From Chryseobacterium sp. SSA4.19 (lineage in GTDB: Bacteria > Bacteroidota > Bacteroidia > Flavobacteriales > Weeksellaceae), in contig NZ_JAKVIP010000006.1 of NCBI RefSeq assembly GCF_022601875.1, positions 1-64,000 of the forward strand: a stretch of DNA of 64,000 nucleotides. Reading direction: 5' to 3'. Below the pieces are notes generated by a model, which was given only the letters and a program-made list of their open reading frames with translations, was not told the DNA's origin and searched no databases. Shown in pieces: positions 46,477-55,364 of this stretch. The translations under genes were made by a program, and so were the position numbers. Every line of letters begins with the position of its first letter. The stretch's first letter is position 1.

Positions 46477-49196
46477 TGAACAATATAACACTATACAGAA
46501 ACGGCTCTCTTATTTTCAATTTGATTGAAAAGGGGAAGCGTTCTGTTGAAACAGCTTCATTAAATAGGGTATTACTTTCGGATGATTCGGTATCAATTAA
46601 GCTGAACTCTATTTCTGTTCTTGATATCCGAATTAACGATTACTTTATTTTGTTTGGTTCGGTTTACCGCATTAACATACTTCCTTCAATAGATAAAAAA
46701 AGCAATTCGCAGTATGAGTATAACATCACAGCCCAGGGTCTGATGTTCGATTTGTTGAGGTGTAAGTACTTCAACGCCGATGCAACCGGTTTTGGTCCGG
46801 ATTTAGAGTTTCCGCTGATTGGAAACATTGAAACTTTCCTGATCGCTCTTAGAAATAACATGAAGCGTTTTGCTTCTAATTGGGAGATTGGAACTTTTAC
46901 CAATGGTGAAACTAAAACTCTGACTTTCGGAGATGATACTTGCCTTTCGGCCCTGCAGAAGATCTGCTCAGAATTCAAGACAGATTTCTGGATCAAAGTG
47001 GAGGGCGATAAGTTCGTTATCCATACAGGAAACTACGGAAATACGATTCCGATTCAATTTGAGTACGGAAAAGGGAAGGGACTTTATTCTTTATCCCGAG
47101 CCAATGTTGATGACAACGATATCGTAAATCGCCTGTATGTTTTCGGAGGTTCCAACAATATTCCGAATGAATATCGGAATTTCAGCACGAAATTAAAACT
47201 ACCGAATGCAGATTACATAGAAGATCAGGCTTCGATTATTTCATTTGGCTTGAAAGAAGGATCCATCACTTTCGATGATATTTACCCGCACCGGACCGGT
47301 AAGATTACGGCTTTAGGTGGTACGAAATTTAAGTTCATTGATAATACAATGGATTTCGATTTGAAAGCTAAAAATACAGATGGATCAACTAAATACCTGA
47401 TAGCAGGAACCTCAGCAAAAGTTCATTTTAACACCGGTAATTTAGCGGGTTACGAATTTGAAATAAAAAGCGGAGGATATGATCATGTTTCAAAAACTTT
47501 CGAGATAATCCCTTTCAAAAATGATCAGGGTCAGAGTTTTCCGGATGAGGCTGCTACTGCATTTCAGTTTGCTGTAGGTGATGAATATGTGATCCTGGAT
47601 ATCGTGATGCCGGAATCGTATATTTCCGCCGCTGAAAATGAACTATTACAGAAAGGTCTTGAACAATTTGATCTCCATAAAAACGCAAAGGTTTCGTATT
47701 CGATGGAATTAGATCCTGAGTACATGCGAAAAATAGGATTCGGAAAATTTGATATTGGTGATTATATCAGAATCGTAGATGAGCCTTTGGGTATCAATAA
47801 GGTTCTGCGAGTTAATCAGGAAACTATTGATTTCATCCAGGATGGAGAATGGAATGTAAACCGTTCAAAAATTGTCATTGCTGATTCTTATGAAATCAGC
47901 TATTCTTCACAGCTTATTCTGGATATAAAGGAAATCAAGAATGTAATGTCCATTACGAACCTGGGTCAGATCAATTATTCAAAACTGGGGCTGAAAACTA
48001 CTCAGGAGCTTCAGAACCTGGTTTTTGACACTGATGATTACTTTAAGCCGGAGAATATTCGCCCGAATTCGATTGAAACGAATATGTTGACTGTGGGAGC
48101 TAAAAGTCAACAGATAAGCTGCTCTGTGGTTTTCTTCGTGATGTTTGAAAATAATAAAAATAAGATCAAGGTAAATCCTGGCATTGTTTACTCTCAAACA
48201 ATGGATAAGGAGTGGAGTATTCCTGAAAATATAGAAACTATCCCAGATGATGATTACCGATATGTTTATGCGGCTTGTAGCAAGACCGGGACCACCGGAA
48301 CCATAGTTTTCACCAAAGACCAGATTAAGTTTGATTCTGATCCTAATGATTTTTATTTCCTGATCGGGATACTACACTCGGTTGTCGATGGCGTGCGAGT
48401 GCTTTCAATAACTGTCGGAACCACTACCATTAACGGCGGACTGATCAGGACTGGAACTATTTCTTCACTTGATATGCAGACTTACTTCAATCTTGACACC
48501 GGAGCCATTAAAGGTAAAATTAAATTCCTAAACGGTTCAGATGGGTTTACATCTATTGACGGCGGTTTGTTGATGTCTGAAATTATCGAGGTAGGAAATG
48601 ATACTGAAAGAAATGCTTTTATATCATCGGTTACGGATGCTGGTCCGGAAAGTATTCGCTTTGGTGCGGGCGCAGATTATGCACATAAAAACGATGCAGC
48701 GTTTAAAGTGCTTCAAAATGGAAAAATGATTGCTGAAAATGCGGAAATAGAAGGTGTTATAAAAGCTACAGAAGGGTATATCGGCGGTCCAGACGGTTGG
48801 CAGATTACTACCAATAGGCTTACAAGCACAACGGGTAAAATACAGTTTGGTGTGTTTGATTCTCTCGGAAATTTTACCAGCGGAATTTCAATAGCTCAAA
48901 ATAATTATGTATCGCCCTCGACATTTAGAAATAGCTTCATGATTACTAGTATGAAATCAGAAGGTAATATAAATAATATTGCTGCGGATATATCATCAAG
49001 TGGCAATAATGCAAACAACACAGCTTTGAGGTTGGGAGCAAGTGGAGGCAGTGCTGATAATGCCTTAGAAATTTATTCAGGTGAAATAGTAATTGGTTCA
49101 CAGACTGGAAAATCTACAATAATAACCTACAAAGATAGCTTAGGTAATAATAAAGCAATGCAATTTGAAAAAGGTATTCTGGTTCAATACACTTAA
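46476..49196 (+). CDS. Tail tip hub / tail-associated structural protein
   Basis: The product has 906 residues. The first 400 (GLMFDLLRCKYFNADATGFG, DTCLSALQKICSEFKTDFWI, VNRLYVFGGSNNIP) resemble the tail hub (gp27/Tal-like) of siphophages in which a peptidase or fibre domain is attached. The C-terminal third (DGFTSIDGGLLMSEIIEVGN, IEGVIKATEGYIGGPDGW) is the repetitive distal region often called the tail spike. It is the last and largest tip gene before lysis. Confidence 0.75.
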   Translation: MNNITLYRNGSLIFNLIEKGKRSVETASLNRVLLSDDSVSIKLNSISVLDIRINDYFILFGSVYRINILPSIDKKSNSQYEYNITAQGLMFDLLRCKYFNADATGFGPDLEFPLIGNIETFLIALRNNMKRFASNWEIGTFTNGETKTLTFGDDTCLSALQKICSEFKTDFWIKVEGDKFVIHTGNYGNTIPIQFEYGKGKGLYSLSRANVDDNDIVNRLYVFGGSNNIPNEYRNFSTKLKLPNADYIEDQASIISFGLKEGSITFDDIYPHRTGKITALGGTKFKFIDNTMDFDLKAKNTDGSTKYLIAGTSAKVHFNTGNLAGYEFEIKSGGYDHVSKTFEIIPFKNDQGQSFPDEAATAFQFAVGDEYVILDIVMPESYISAAENELLQKGLEQFDLHKNAKVSYSMELDPEYMRKIGFGKFDIGDYIRIVDEPLGINKVLRVNQETIDFIQDGEWNVNRSKIVIADSYEISYSSQLILDIKEIKNVMSITNLGQINYSKLGLKTTQELQNLVFDTDDYFKPENIRPNSIETNMLTVGAKSQQISCSVVFFVMFENNKNKIKVNPGIVYSQTMDKEWSIPENIETIPDDDYRYVYAACSKTGTTGTIVFTKDQIKFDSDPNDFYFLIGILHSVVDGVRVLSITVGTTTINGGLIRTGTISSLDMQTYFNLDTGAIKGKIKFLNGSDGFTSIDGGLLMSEIIEVGNDTERNAFISSVTDAGPESIRFGAGADYAHKNDAAFKVLQNGKMIAENAEIEGVIKATEGYIGGPDGWQITTNRLTSTTGKIQFGVFDSLGNFTSGISIAQNNYVSPSTFRNSFMITSMKSEGNINNIAADISSSGNNANNTALRLGASGGSADNALEIYSGEIVIGSQTGKSTIITYKDSLGNNKAMQFEKGILVQYT

Positions 49197-49206
49197 AATA
49201 CTCAAA

Positions 49207-49752
49207 ATGATAAAAGAATTCATAATAAAAAATTTAATTTCCATCCACTCAGGAGGGGTGGGTGGAAAGATATGGGGATCGGTTCAGTTGGCAGCGGTTC
49301 CAGCTGTGGGAATTTCAATTACTGAGAAAATATCAGGTTGGTATATAGATAGCCAATCTTTTATTTTGATATTGATATGGACCCTTGTCGCTGATCTGGC
49401 CTTGGGCGTATGGAAGCACTTAAACTTAAATACATTTTCTTTTAAAAGCATGATTTGGGGATTTGCGCAGAAAATGTTTTTTGTGATCGTGTTTTATTTT
49501 CTATCAGAAGCATTCCTGCAGATCATTTCTGATGCAAAACTTGATAGTATTTATGTGAAGGTATTTCTTCGCTTTCTATTGTTTATATGGCCTGCCGGTA
49601 ATGCCTTGGTAAATATGGGCATTATAACAAAGGGAAAATTTCCTCCGCTGGCTTTCCTGAAGAAGATCCACAAATTCAATGAAACATTAGATTACAACGA
49701 CTTAAAAATAAAGAAAGATGAAAAAGATATTGATTCTAATATTCCTGAGTAG
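49207..49752 (+). CDS. Holin candidate
   Basis: The product has 181 residues from ATG at 49207; the frame is open upstream into the tail gene. It has about four hydrophobic helices (FILILIWTLVADLALGVW, MFFVIVFYFLSEAFLQII, VFLRFLLFIWPAGNALV) and a charged C-terminal tail (KKDEKDIDSNIPE). Together with the following spanin and endolysin it forms the lysis cassette, so it is the likely membrane pore that times lysis. Confidence 0.75.
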   Translation: MIKEFIIKNLISIHSGGVGGKIWGSVQLAAVPAVGISITEKISGWYIDSQSFILILIWTLVADLALGVWKHLNLNTFSFKSMIWGFAQKMFFVIVFYFLSEAFLQIISDAKLDSIYVKVFLRFLLFIWPAGNALVNMGIITKGKFPPLAFLKKIHKFNETLDYNDLKIKKDEKDIDSNIPE

Positions 49753-50317
49753 CCTTTTTTTAGGCTGCCGGACAAAACATAAGGCTGTCACGGTAACGAA
49801 AGAAGCGAAAACCGAAATACAGCGGGTAAATCTGGATTCATTAAAAGAAACTTCGTCAAAGCAGGAAACTAAAAAAGTGATCGATAAAACGATCCAGGAA
49901 AAGAAAGACGAGTTTTCCGGAGATATAATCATCAAAGGGAAATCAGATTCTTTAAATCCGCTTGAATTCCATAATGTGATTAACGGAGACACGCTGCAGT
50001 CGATATCTATCCGGGGAAATGCTGATTACATTATTAATAATCGGTTCAATAAGATGGATAAAAGCAAAAGCGAATCCGGAAAAGAAGAAAGTACAAATGT
50101 AATCCAGCAGACAGCCCGGGATTTAGTTTCAAAAGAAACGATTAAGGACGTTGCATCAACAGTAATGACAAAAGCGAAAGAGGTAAGCGAGAAAGGTTTT
50201 ACGTTCGACGTTTGGGCTATTGCTCTGATTGTTGGAGTAGTGGTTTTATTGCTCGTTTTCGTTTATTTCTATTTCCGGAAATCAACTTGGTTTATGAAAA
50301 TATTTAATAAAAAATAA
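49718..50317 (+). CDS. Unimolecular spanin (u-spanin) candidate
   Basis: The product has 199 residues. MKKILILIFLSSLFLGC is a lipoprotein signal with lipobox Cys17, so the N-terminus is anchored in the outer membrane. The C-terminus has one membrane helix (about 166-187, VWAIALIVGVVVLLLVFVYF). Between lies a periplasmic helical and beta region. This outer-to-inner membrane tether matches u-spanins, as in phage T1, which fuse the two membranes at the end of lysis. It overlaps the holin gene by 35 bases. Confidence 0.8.
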   Translation: MKKILILIFLSSLFLGCRTKHKAVTVTKEAKTEIQRVNLDSLKETSSKQETKKVIDKTIQEKKDEFSGDIIIKGKSDSLNPLEFHNVINGDTLQSISIRGNADYIINNRFNKMDKSKSESGKEESTNVIQQTARDLVSKETIKDVASTVMTKAKEVSEKGFTFDVWAIALIVGVVVLLLVFVYFYFRKSTWFMKIFNKK

Positions 50318-50321
50318 AATA

Positions 50322-50948
50322 ATGAAACAATCAGATTTAAATAAAATGCTTGTAGGTGCCGGAGTGGCTGCCGGTAGGGTCCCATCAAACTTAGCCGAGA
50401 CCATGGAGAAATATGGAGTTATCACCGTGGAAGACAGCATGCGGTTCTTAGCGAACTGCCTGAATGAAACGGGTGGATTTACCAGATTTGCTGAAAACGG
50501 AAATTACACCACCGCTTTAAGGCTTCAGCAAGTTTTTCCGTCAGCGTTCGGCCGTCCCGGGACAACTGGCAAGAATAATCCCGTGGAATATCTCCGAAAC
50601 GAAAAGAAGCTTTTTAACTTGGTCTATGATGATCGGAAATTTAAAAAAGGTCTTGGTAATCTCTACGATGGTGACGGATGGAATTTCAAAGGGCGTGGAG
50701 CTATCCAAGTAACCGGCCGAAACAATTACACGATGCTTTCCAAAAGAACAGGAATTGATTTCGTAAATAACCCGCAGTGGCTCGAATCTGATCAATATAA
50801 GTTCATTTCCGCGCTGGATTTCTGGAAGACTCACAAGCTTTCGGAGAAAACGACATTGCTTGCGACCCGGCAGGTGATCGCTGGGAATTACAGCCAGAAA
50901 CCTTTTGGTATTGATGAGGTTAAGGCTTGGTATAATAAGCTTAAGTAA
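50322..50948 (+). CDS. Endolysin, glycoside hydrolase family 19
   Basis: The product has 208 residues. SMRFLANCLNETGGFTRFAE (catalytic Glu about 49) and DGWNFKGRGAIQVTGRNNY (about 124-142) are the chitinase/lysozyme family 19 hallmarks. It cleaves the glycan strands of peptidoglycan. There is no signal peptide, so it depends on the holin. It is the last late gene before a strong terminator. Confidence 0.92.
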   Translation: MKQSDLNKMLVGAGVAAGRVPSNLAETMEKYGVITVEDSMRFLANCLNETGGFTRFAENGNYTTALRLQQVFPSAFGRPGTTGKNNPVEYLRNEKKLFNLVYDDRKFKKGLGNLYDGDGWNFKGRGAIQVTGRNNYTMLSKRTGIDFVNNPQWLESDQYKFISALDFWKTHKLSEKTTLLATRQVIAGNYSQKPFGIDEVKAWYNKLK

Positions 50949-50977
50949 AAAAGTCCGGTAATTTACCGCAAAAAAAT

Positions 50978-51010
50978 ATCCCCACTTATTAGGTGGGGAT
51001 TATTTATTTT
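50978..51010. terminator. Terminator at the end of the late operon
   Basis: ATCCCCAC (50978-50985) and GTGGGGAT (50993-51000) form a perfect stem with a 7-base loop, with T-rich sequence on the plus side and A-rich on the other. It separates the endolysin from the convergent AbiC-like gene. A second small hairpin (CGGTAA/TTACCG) lies just upstream. Confidence 0.8.
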
Positions 51011-51758
51011 ACTCGTTATAAACACTTTTTTTATAATAATTTTTGATGTTAGGGTGTAAAGTATGGATTGGCAATAAGTCTTCAAATATTGGAAAATTTT
51101 CGATCAAATTTTTTAATATTAAATCATCTTTATATAAGCATCCATAGTAAAGTAATATAAGTTCATCCAATGATACATTAGCTTTAAATATTCTAAAATA
51201 TTTAATTTTGTTCACTCTTTCTGTTGTATTTATCAGTTCAATTATACTGTAAATGATTCTTAAATGATGATCCATTTCAGAACGATTATATTGATGTAAT
51301 TCAAAATATATGTTTCTTACCCTATCTAAATCTATCGTGTTTTGTTTATAAGTTAAAAAAGATAGGATTGGTCGAGATATTCCGGTAGATAGGTGGTTTA
51401 TATAATTTCTGCCTTTTAAATCATCTTTTTCAATTGTTGAAATAAAATTCCCATAAAGAGATAACATTTGAAAGAATGTATTTTCAAAATTTTGAACATG
51501 AATAGAATCTGTTTGTTTTTTTAATTCATCCCGTTGGATATTTAGATCCTTTCTTTGAAGCAGTATAGTAGCAATTAAACCAACAACGGATAGTCCTGTG
51601 AATAATGCATTAGCAAAACCAAACATATCACCAAATGTTCCACGATCATTGTAGTCATTAGAATTTTGAGTCATGTAAGTCAATCCCAACACCACGAGAA
51701 TTACAAATAAAGCTAGGGCTACATAAAAAGGAATATTTCCATCATTGTTTTCTTTCAT
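51009..51758 (-). CDS. AbiC-like putative phage abortive-infection membrane protein
   Basis: The product has 249 residues. Two N-terminal membrane helices (about 10-29, FYVALALFVILVVLGLTYM, and about 49-67) are followed by DLNIQRDELKKQTDSIHVQN and FENTFFQMLSLYGNFIS, a pattern I associate with the putative AbiC family (putAbiC). The rest is helical and cytosolic. It is transcribed alone against the late genes, as lysogenic-conversion genes are. It probably blocks infection by other phages; activity is not shown. Confidence 0.75.
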   Translation of the reverse strand: MKENNDGNIPFYVALALFVILVVLGLTYMTQNSNDYNDRGTFGDMFGFANALFTGLSVVGLIATILLQRKDLNIQRDELKKQTDSIHVQNFENTFFQMLSLYGNFISTIEKDDLKGRNYINHLSTGISRPILSFLTYKQNTIDLDRVRNIYFELHQYNRSEMDHHLRIIYSIIELINTTERVNKIKYFRIFKANVSLDELILLYYGCLYKDDLILKNLIENFPIFEDLLPIHTLHPNIKNYYKKSVYNE

Positions 51759-51871
51759 CTAAAAATTAGATATTAGTTTTTTCGAATATAGGAATAATAT
51801 TTGATCCTTCGATATTAATCAAATCAATATGCTCTCACTCGGCTAAGGCTGGGGGTTTTGTTTACCTTAAA

Positions 51872-52141
51872 TTAAGGTAATTCAATCAATTGTTCTAATT
51901 TAGATTCTAAAGATAAAACATCACCTTGATCAAACATTTCCCTTCTGTCCAGCAATGCTCCTAAATAATAAATTATAACGTCTATTTGGATTCTGGAAAG
52001 AAAGATGTTTTCTTTTGTAATTTCCAACTCGATCTCTTCTATTTCTTCGGATTCATCATCATTGAATCTTTCTTTAACTTCTTTTTCAATTTTAATAGCT
52101 GCCAGAATTAAATCCTTTTCAGCTTTTGTTAGATTTATCAT
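51872..52141 (-). CDS. Small acidic helical protein
   Basis: The product has 89 residues from ATG at 52141; an ATG at 52159 would add six residues. It is rich in Glu and Leu (NDDESEEIEEIELEITKENI) with no membrane segment. It lies upstream of the AbiC-like gene on the same strand but 113 bases away. It could be a partner or an unrelated gene. Confidence 0.5.
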   Translation of the reverse strand: MINLTKAEKDLILAAIKIEKEVKERFNDDESEEIEEIELEITKENIFLSRIQIDVIIYYLGALLDRREMFDQGDVLSLESKLEQLIELP

Positions 52142-52181
52142 AATATGGGTTTTGGTCATTTAACAATATCAACAATTTGGC

Positions 52182-52237
52182 CGCATTATTTTTTTTGTGG
52201 ATAACTTTTATATAATGCGTCACGTTTTGTCGCATTA
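52182..52237. promoter_or_regulatory. Three copies of CGCATTA upstream of umuD
   Basis: CGCATTA occurs at 52182-52188 and 52231-52237, and its reverse complement TAATGCG at 52213-52219. The last two form a 7-bp inverted repeat with an 11-base spacer. They lie 80-135 bases before the umuD start and just before the divergent gene at 52141, so they could be operator half-sites for an SOS-type or phage regulator. Confidence 0.5.
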
Positions 52238-52317
52238 AAGGGTGATTCTTGCCAAAGTGGAAAACTTAATCTGAATAATTTAAAAATCGGGTTAAGTTTT
52301 TGGTTTAATTTAGTCAC

Positions 52318-52782
52318 ATGGAAACATTAGAGTTATTTATATTAGAGAGTGTTGATCCTATTATTCTTCAGCCAGTTAGAGAAAAGCTTCTGGCAGGAGG
52401 TTACACGGCTTTTCCAAGTGCTGCGCTTGACTTTCCCGACGAAGGGATCGACTTTCTGAAGTTGCTCGTTAAGGATCCGGTGACAACTTTTCCCGGCAGA
52501 ATTTCTGGAGATTCCCTGAAAGATATAGGAATTTTAAACGAGGATTGGTGCCTCATTCAAAAAGGCATCGAAGCCCGCCCGAATGACTTGGTAGCTGCCA
52601 TTATCGAAGGACAGTTTTTCATTAAACGGTTTCGACCAAAGTATAAGGAAAATAATGTGCTTCGGGAACTAAAGCTTGAATCGGCGAATATTGAGTATTC
52701 AGACTTCGACATCACTGATCAAACAGAATTCATGCTCTGGGGCGTAGTTACCTGGACGTTTAGAAATTGGAGGAAATTATGA
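52318..52782 (+). CDS. umuD: UmuD-like mutagenesis protein
   Basis: The product has 154 residues. FPSAALDFPDEGIDF matches the region just after the UmuD cleavage point. The catalytic Ser66 lies in SGDSL and Lys103 in FFIKRF, 37 residues apart as in E. coli UmuD. The Cys-Gly cleavage bond is not kept (AGGYTAFPS instead), so self-cleavage may occur at another bond. It overlaps umuC by 4 bases. UmuD' activates UmuC for translesion synthesis. Confidence 0.85.
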   Translation: METLELFILESVDPIILQPVREKLLAGGYTAFPSAALDFPDEGIDFLKLLVKDPVTTFPGRISGDSLKDIGILNEDWCLIQKGIEARPNDLVAAIIEGQFFIKRFRPKYKENNVLRELKLESANIEYSDFDITDQTEFMLWGVVTWTFRNWRKL

Positions 52783-54035
52783 TAGCATTAATTGACGGTA
52801 ATAATTTCTACGCATCGTGCGAAAGAATATTCCGGCCGGACTGGAGGGAAAAGCCGTTGATTGTGTTATCCAATAACGACGGATGCGCTATTGCCCGTAG
52901 TAATGAAGCGAAAGCTCTGGGCATTGCGATGGGGGAGCCGTATTTTAAGGTCAAACAATTCGAGAAAACACACGGTCTTATCGTTCGTTCTGCAAACTTT
53001 GTTTTGTACGGTGACATAAGCAATAGAGTAGTGCAGATTGTGCGCCGGTACTGCAATGATATTGAACCTTATTCGATTGATGAATCATTTATTTTCCTGG
53101 ATGGCTATTCTGACCCGATGGGACGGATGCGGAATCTTCGTGAGAAAGTTTTCCGCGGCCTGGACCTGCCTACTAGCATCGGCATTGCCGAGAGTAAGAC
53201 CTTGGCAAAAGTGGCCAACAAAATAGCAAAGAAATATCCGGATCGGACCGGAACTGTGTATATGATTGACACGCCGGCAAAGATTGAGGCCGCATTAAAA
53301 TGGTTTCCGCTCGAAGACATCTGGGGTGTTGGTCGGAGATATTACGAACGGTTCAAGAAATTCGGTGTGCATAATGCCTGGGACTTTTGTCAGCTGCCGG
53401 ACGATTTCCTTCGGGACGAAATGGGCATTCTGGGTGTGCGGATGAAGAAAGAACTTCTCGGCGAACGACAATACCAAATGACCATTCCTGAACCGAAAAA
53501 GAACATTTCCACAACACGAACATTCGATAAAGCCCGGGAGGATTACAATTACATTTGGGAACGGGTTTCGACCTATGCATCCGAATGTGCTCGGAAGATG
53601 CGAGAGCAAGGGAGTTGTTGTAAGCATGTGACTGTTTTCATAACCACAGACAGATATCGGCTTACAGACACTCAATATTCAGATTCGTTTACTATCACTC
53701 TTCCAAATCCCAGCAATTCAAGCATAGAAATTTCAGAATACGCTAAAAAAGCACTGGATAAAATATTCATTCCTGGTTTCAGTTACCGGAAGGCCGGCGT
53801 GATCACGGGAACCTTCGTGCCGGAAAATGAGCGAATGACCAGCATGTTCGATGAAGACCATCACGAAAAGCATAAACCTATTATGCAAGCCATGGACCGC
53901 ATTAATAATAAGCTGGGAACTCATAAAGTAAAACTCGCTTCGATGGATATTCAGAAAACTTGGAAAATGGAACAAAAGCACTTATCTCCCAAATATTCTA
54001 CCACATTTTACGAGGCTATAATACTCAAAGCGTAA
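52779..54035 (+). CDS. umuC: UmuC, Y-family translesion DNA polymerase subunit
   Basis: The product has 418 residues from ATG at 52779 (MIALIDGNNFYASCERIF); a Met four codons upstream is less likely because this start overlaps the umuD stop and follows GAGG. Catalytic motifs are IDGNNFYASCE and EPYSIDESFIFLDG; SIGIAESKTLAKVANKIAKK and WGVGRRYYERF are family-typical. With UmuD' it copies damaged DNA with errors. It is carried as cargo by the prophage. Confidence 0.93.
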   Translation: MIALIDGNNFYASCERIFRPDWREKPLIVLSNNDGCAIARSNEAKALGIAMGEPYFKVKQFEKTHGLIVRSANFVLYGDISNRVVQIVRRYCNDIEPYSIDESFIFLDGYSDPMGRMRNLREKVFRGLDLPTSIGIAESKTLAKVANKIAKKYPDRTGTVYMIDTPAKIEAALKWFPLEDIWGVGRRYYERFKKFGVHNAWDFCQLPDDFLRDEMGILGVRMKKELLGERQYQMTIPEPKKNISTTRTFDKAREDYNYIWERVSTYASECARKMREQGSCCKHVTVFITTDRYRLTDTQYSDSFTITLPNPSNSSIEISEYAKKALDKIFIPGFSYRKAGVITGTFVPENERMTSMFDEDHHEKHKPIMQAMDRINNKLGTHKVKLASMDIQKTWKMEQKHLSPKYSTTFYEAIILKA

Positions 54036-54062
54036 AACCTCCGGAGTTCAGAGGTTTTATTC
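54033..54062. terminator. Bidirectional terminator between umuC and integrase
   Basis: TAAAACCTC (54033-54041) and GAGGTTTTA (54051-54059) form a perfect 9-bp stem with a 9-base loop, serving the convergent umuC and integrase genes. Confidence 0.75.
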
Positions 54063-54066
54063 TTTA

Positions 54067-55215
54067 TTATATAGAGATGTCAATCTTTTTATTTCTTTCG
54101 ACCTGATGCTCCTGCCAGTCAACAGCATATTTCTCCGTTGTTTTAGTACTGGTGTGACCTGCTATTTCTGCGGCTTTTGATATTCCAAAATCTTTTGATA
54201 CAAGATTCAAGAATGTATGCTTAAGTCCATATCCGGTCATATCTAATCCTACTTTTCTTAAGTATTTTCCGGATAAATCATATAAGCTGTGAGCTTTAAC
54301 AGGATTATCATTCGGCATTTGTTCGAAACTAAACATATATTGAAGCGGCTGGGCTATTTCGAAAATTCTTTTCCAGTATTTCCAGACATGCATGTTTATT
54401 GGTCTCATTGCCCTTGTGTGTTTTCCGCCTTTCTTTAAATTTATCCAAAAAAAACTTTTCTCAAGATTGACGTCCTCTTTTTTGATCTGTATCATTTCCT
54501 CGAATCTACAGCCTGAATATAGAAATATGTTTAGAAAAATATAAACACTGTAATTAAGATCTTTTATTTTATGGAATTTTTTCCAATCAGCTTCGGTTCT
54601 TATGATCTTTTTCTTTTTTGAAGTATGTTCAAGCTTTGAAATTCCTTCAATAAAATTAACTTGAAAGATATCCAATTCGGTAAAATGAGCGAAAAATTTT
54701 GACAAGTGAGCTCTCGTTTTGTTTACTCTGTAATTTGAATGTTTGTCAACTGACATTCTCATCAATAGTTGTTTTATATCTCCTTTACTTACTGACTTAA
54801 TATCTTTATTATTAATACTAAGAATTGTAGCATAATTTCGGATGTGCTTTAAACTATTATTTAGGTCAATCATTGTTGATTCCACACCTTGGAAGCATTT
54901 AAGAGCAATTTCACAAGCTTTGATAAAAGGAGTAATTTCAGTTATAAGATTTTCGTCCTCTACAACATATTCACCGATTATTGGATTAAATCCTCTTTGG
55001 AGATTTTTAATCTCATTTTCAATCATACTTTTTGTAATAGCCTGTTTTTCCTCCAGGCTTTTTGCACGATTCATACCTTTAAAACGAATTTTAACACCAT
55101 CCGGGTGCTGCCTGTCGTAAAACGTGTAATAAATTTCCCACGTTTTTTCAAGATTGGATTTGAGTGGTTTTTCCCATGTTCTGGGAGTAACTTTGATTTC
55201 AGAATGCGATTTCAT
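54067..55215 (-). CDS. int: Tyrosine-recombinase integrase
   Basis: The product has 382 residues. Catalytic positions: Arg237 in YSGCRFEEM, a Lys around 262-265, His354 in AGHTSTKTT and nucleophile Tyr363 in EKYA. Where most integrases have HxLRH, this one reads YGLKHTF (329-335), with Lys332 for the second Arg, a variant seen in Bacteroidota integrases. It lies next to attR and would recombine attP with the tRNA-Leu gene. A central core-binding domain covers about 95-190. Confidence 0.92.
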   Translation of the reverse strand: MKSHSEIKVTPRTWEKPLKSNLEKTWEIYYTFYDRQHPDGVKIRFKGMNRAKSLEEKQAITKSMIENEIKNLQRGFNPIIGEYVVEDENLITEITPFIKACEIALKCFQGVESTMIDLNNSLKHIRNYATILSINNKDIKSVSKGDIKQLLMRMSVDKHSNYRVNKTRAHLSKFFAHFTELDIFQVNFIEGISKLEHTSKKKKIIRTEADWKKFHKIKDLNYSVYIFLNIFLYSGCRFEEMIQIKKEDVNLEKSFFWINLKKGGKHTRAMRPINMHVWKYWKRIFEIAQPLQYMFSFEQMPNDNPVKAHSLYDLSGKYLRKVGLDMTGYGLKHTFLNLVSKDFGISKAAEIAGHTSTKTTEKYAVDWQEHQVERNKKIDISI

Positions 55216-55267
55216 TTTTACACGTTTTTATACACGATTAAAAAATAACGCACAAGAGAATGTTTTG

Positions 55268-55304
55268 AAAAAATTCGCAAACCCGTTATGGATGAGGGTT
55301 TGCG
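55268..55304 (-). terminator. Phage-supplied terminator for the restored tRNA-Leu
   Basis: CGCAAACCC (55276-55284) pairs with GGGTTTGCG (55296-55304), and on the minus strand a six-T run (55268-55273) follows. It lies 7 bases beyond attR, in phage DNA, downstream of the tRNA-Leu. The phage thus restores both the tRNA 3' end and a terminator. Confidence 0.8.
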
Positions 55305-55310
55305 AAGATA

Positions 55311-55364
55311 TGTACCCAGGACCGGGATCGAACCGGTACTCCTAAGAACTGGTGTTTGAGACCA
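55311..55364. repeat. attR, 54-bp direct repeat
   Basis: This copy is identical to 775-828 and forms the 3' part of the intact tRNA-Leu gene. The tRNA sequence continues to the right of 55364 into host DNA, so the phage crossed over inside the anticodon-to-3'-end part. Confidence 0.95.

Larger units (their letters stand above)
775..55364. mobile_element. Temperate siphovirus-type prophage integrated in tRNA-Leu(CAA)
   Basis: The element of about 54.6 kb lies between identical 54-bp direct repeats (775-828 and 55311-55364). It contains integrase, repressor and operators, recombination and replication genes, terminase, portal, HK97-type capsid, long tape measure, tail genes, holin, spanin and endolysin, in the order typical of long-tailed temperate phages. 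No essential morphogenesis gene is visibly missing. Two genes look broken (12267 and 25331), and neither is structural. The complete module set suggests it could be inducible, which is an inference. Confidence 0.95.

Noticed and set aside
52201-52237. E. coli-type LexA box before umuD
   Set aside because: No CTGT-N8-ACAG pattern is present; the only repeats are the CGCATTA elements.
53295-53675. 126-codon minus-strand frame inside umuC
   Set aside because: It is a shadow of a clearly conserved Y-family polymerase gene.
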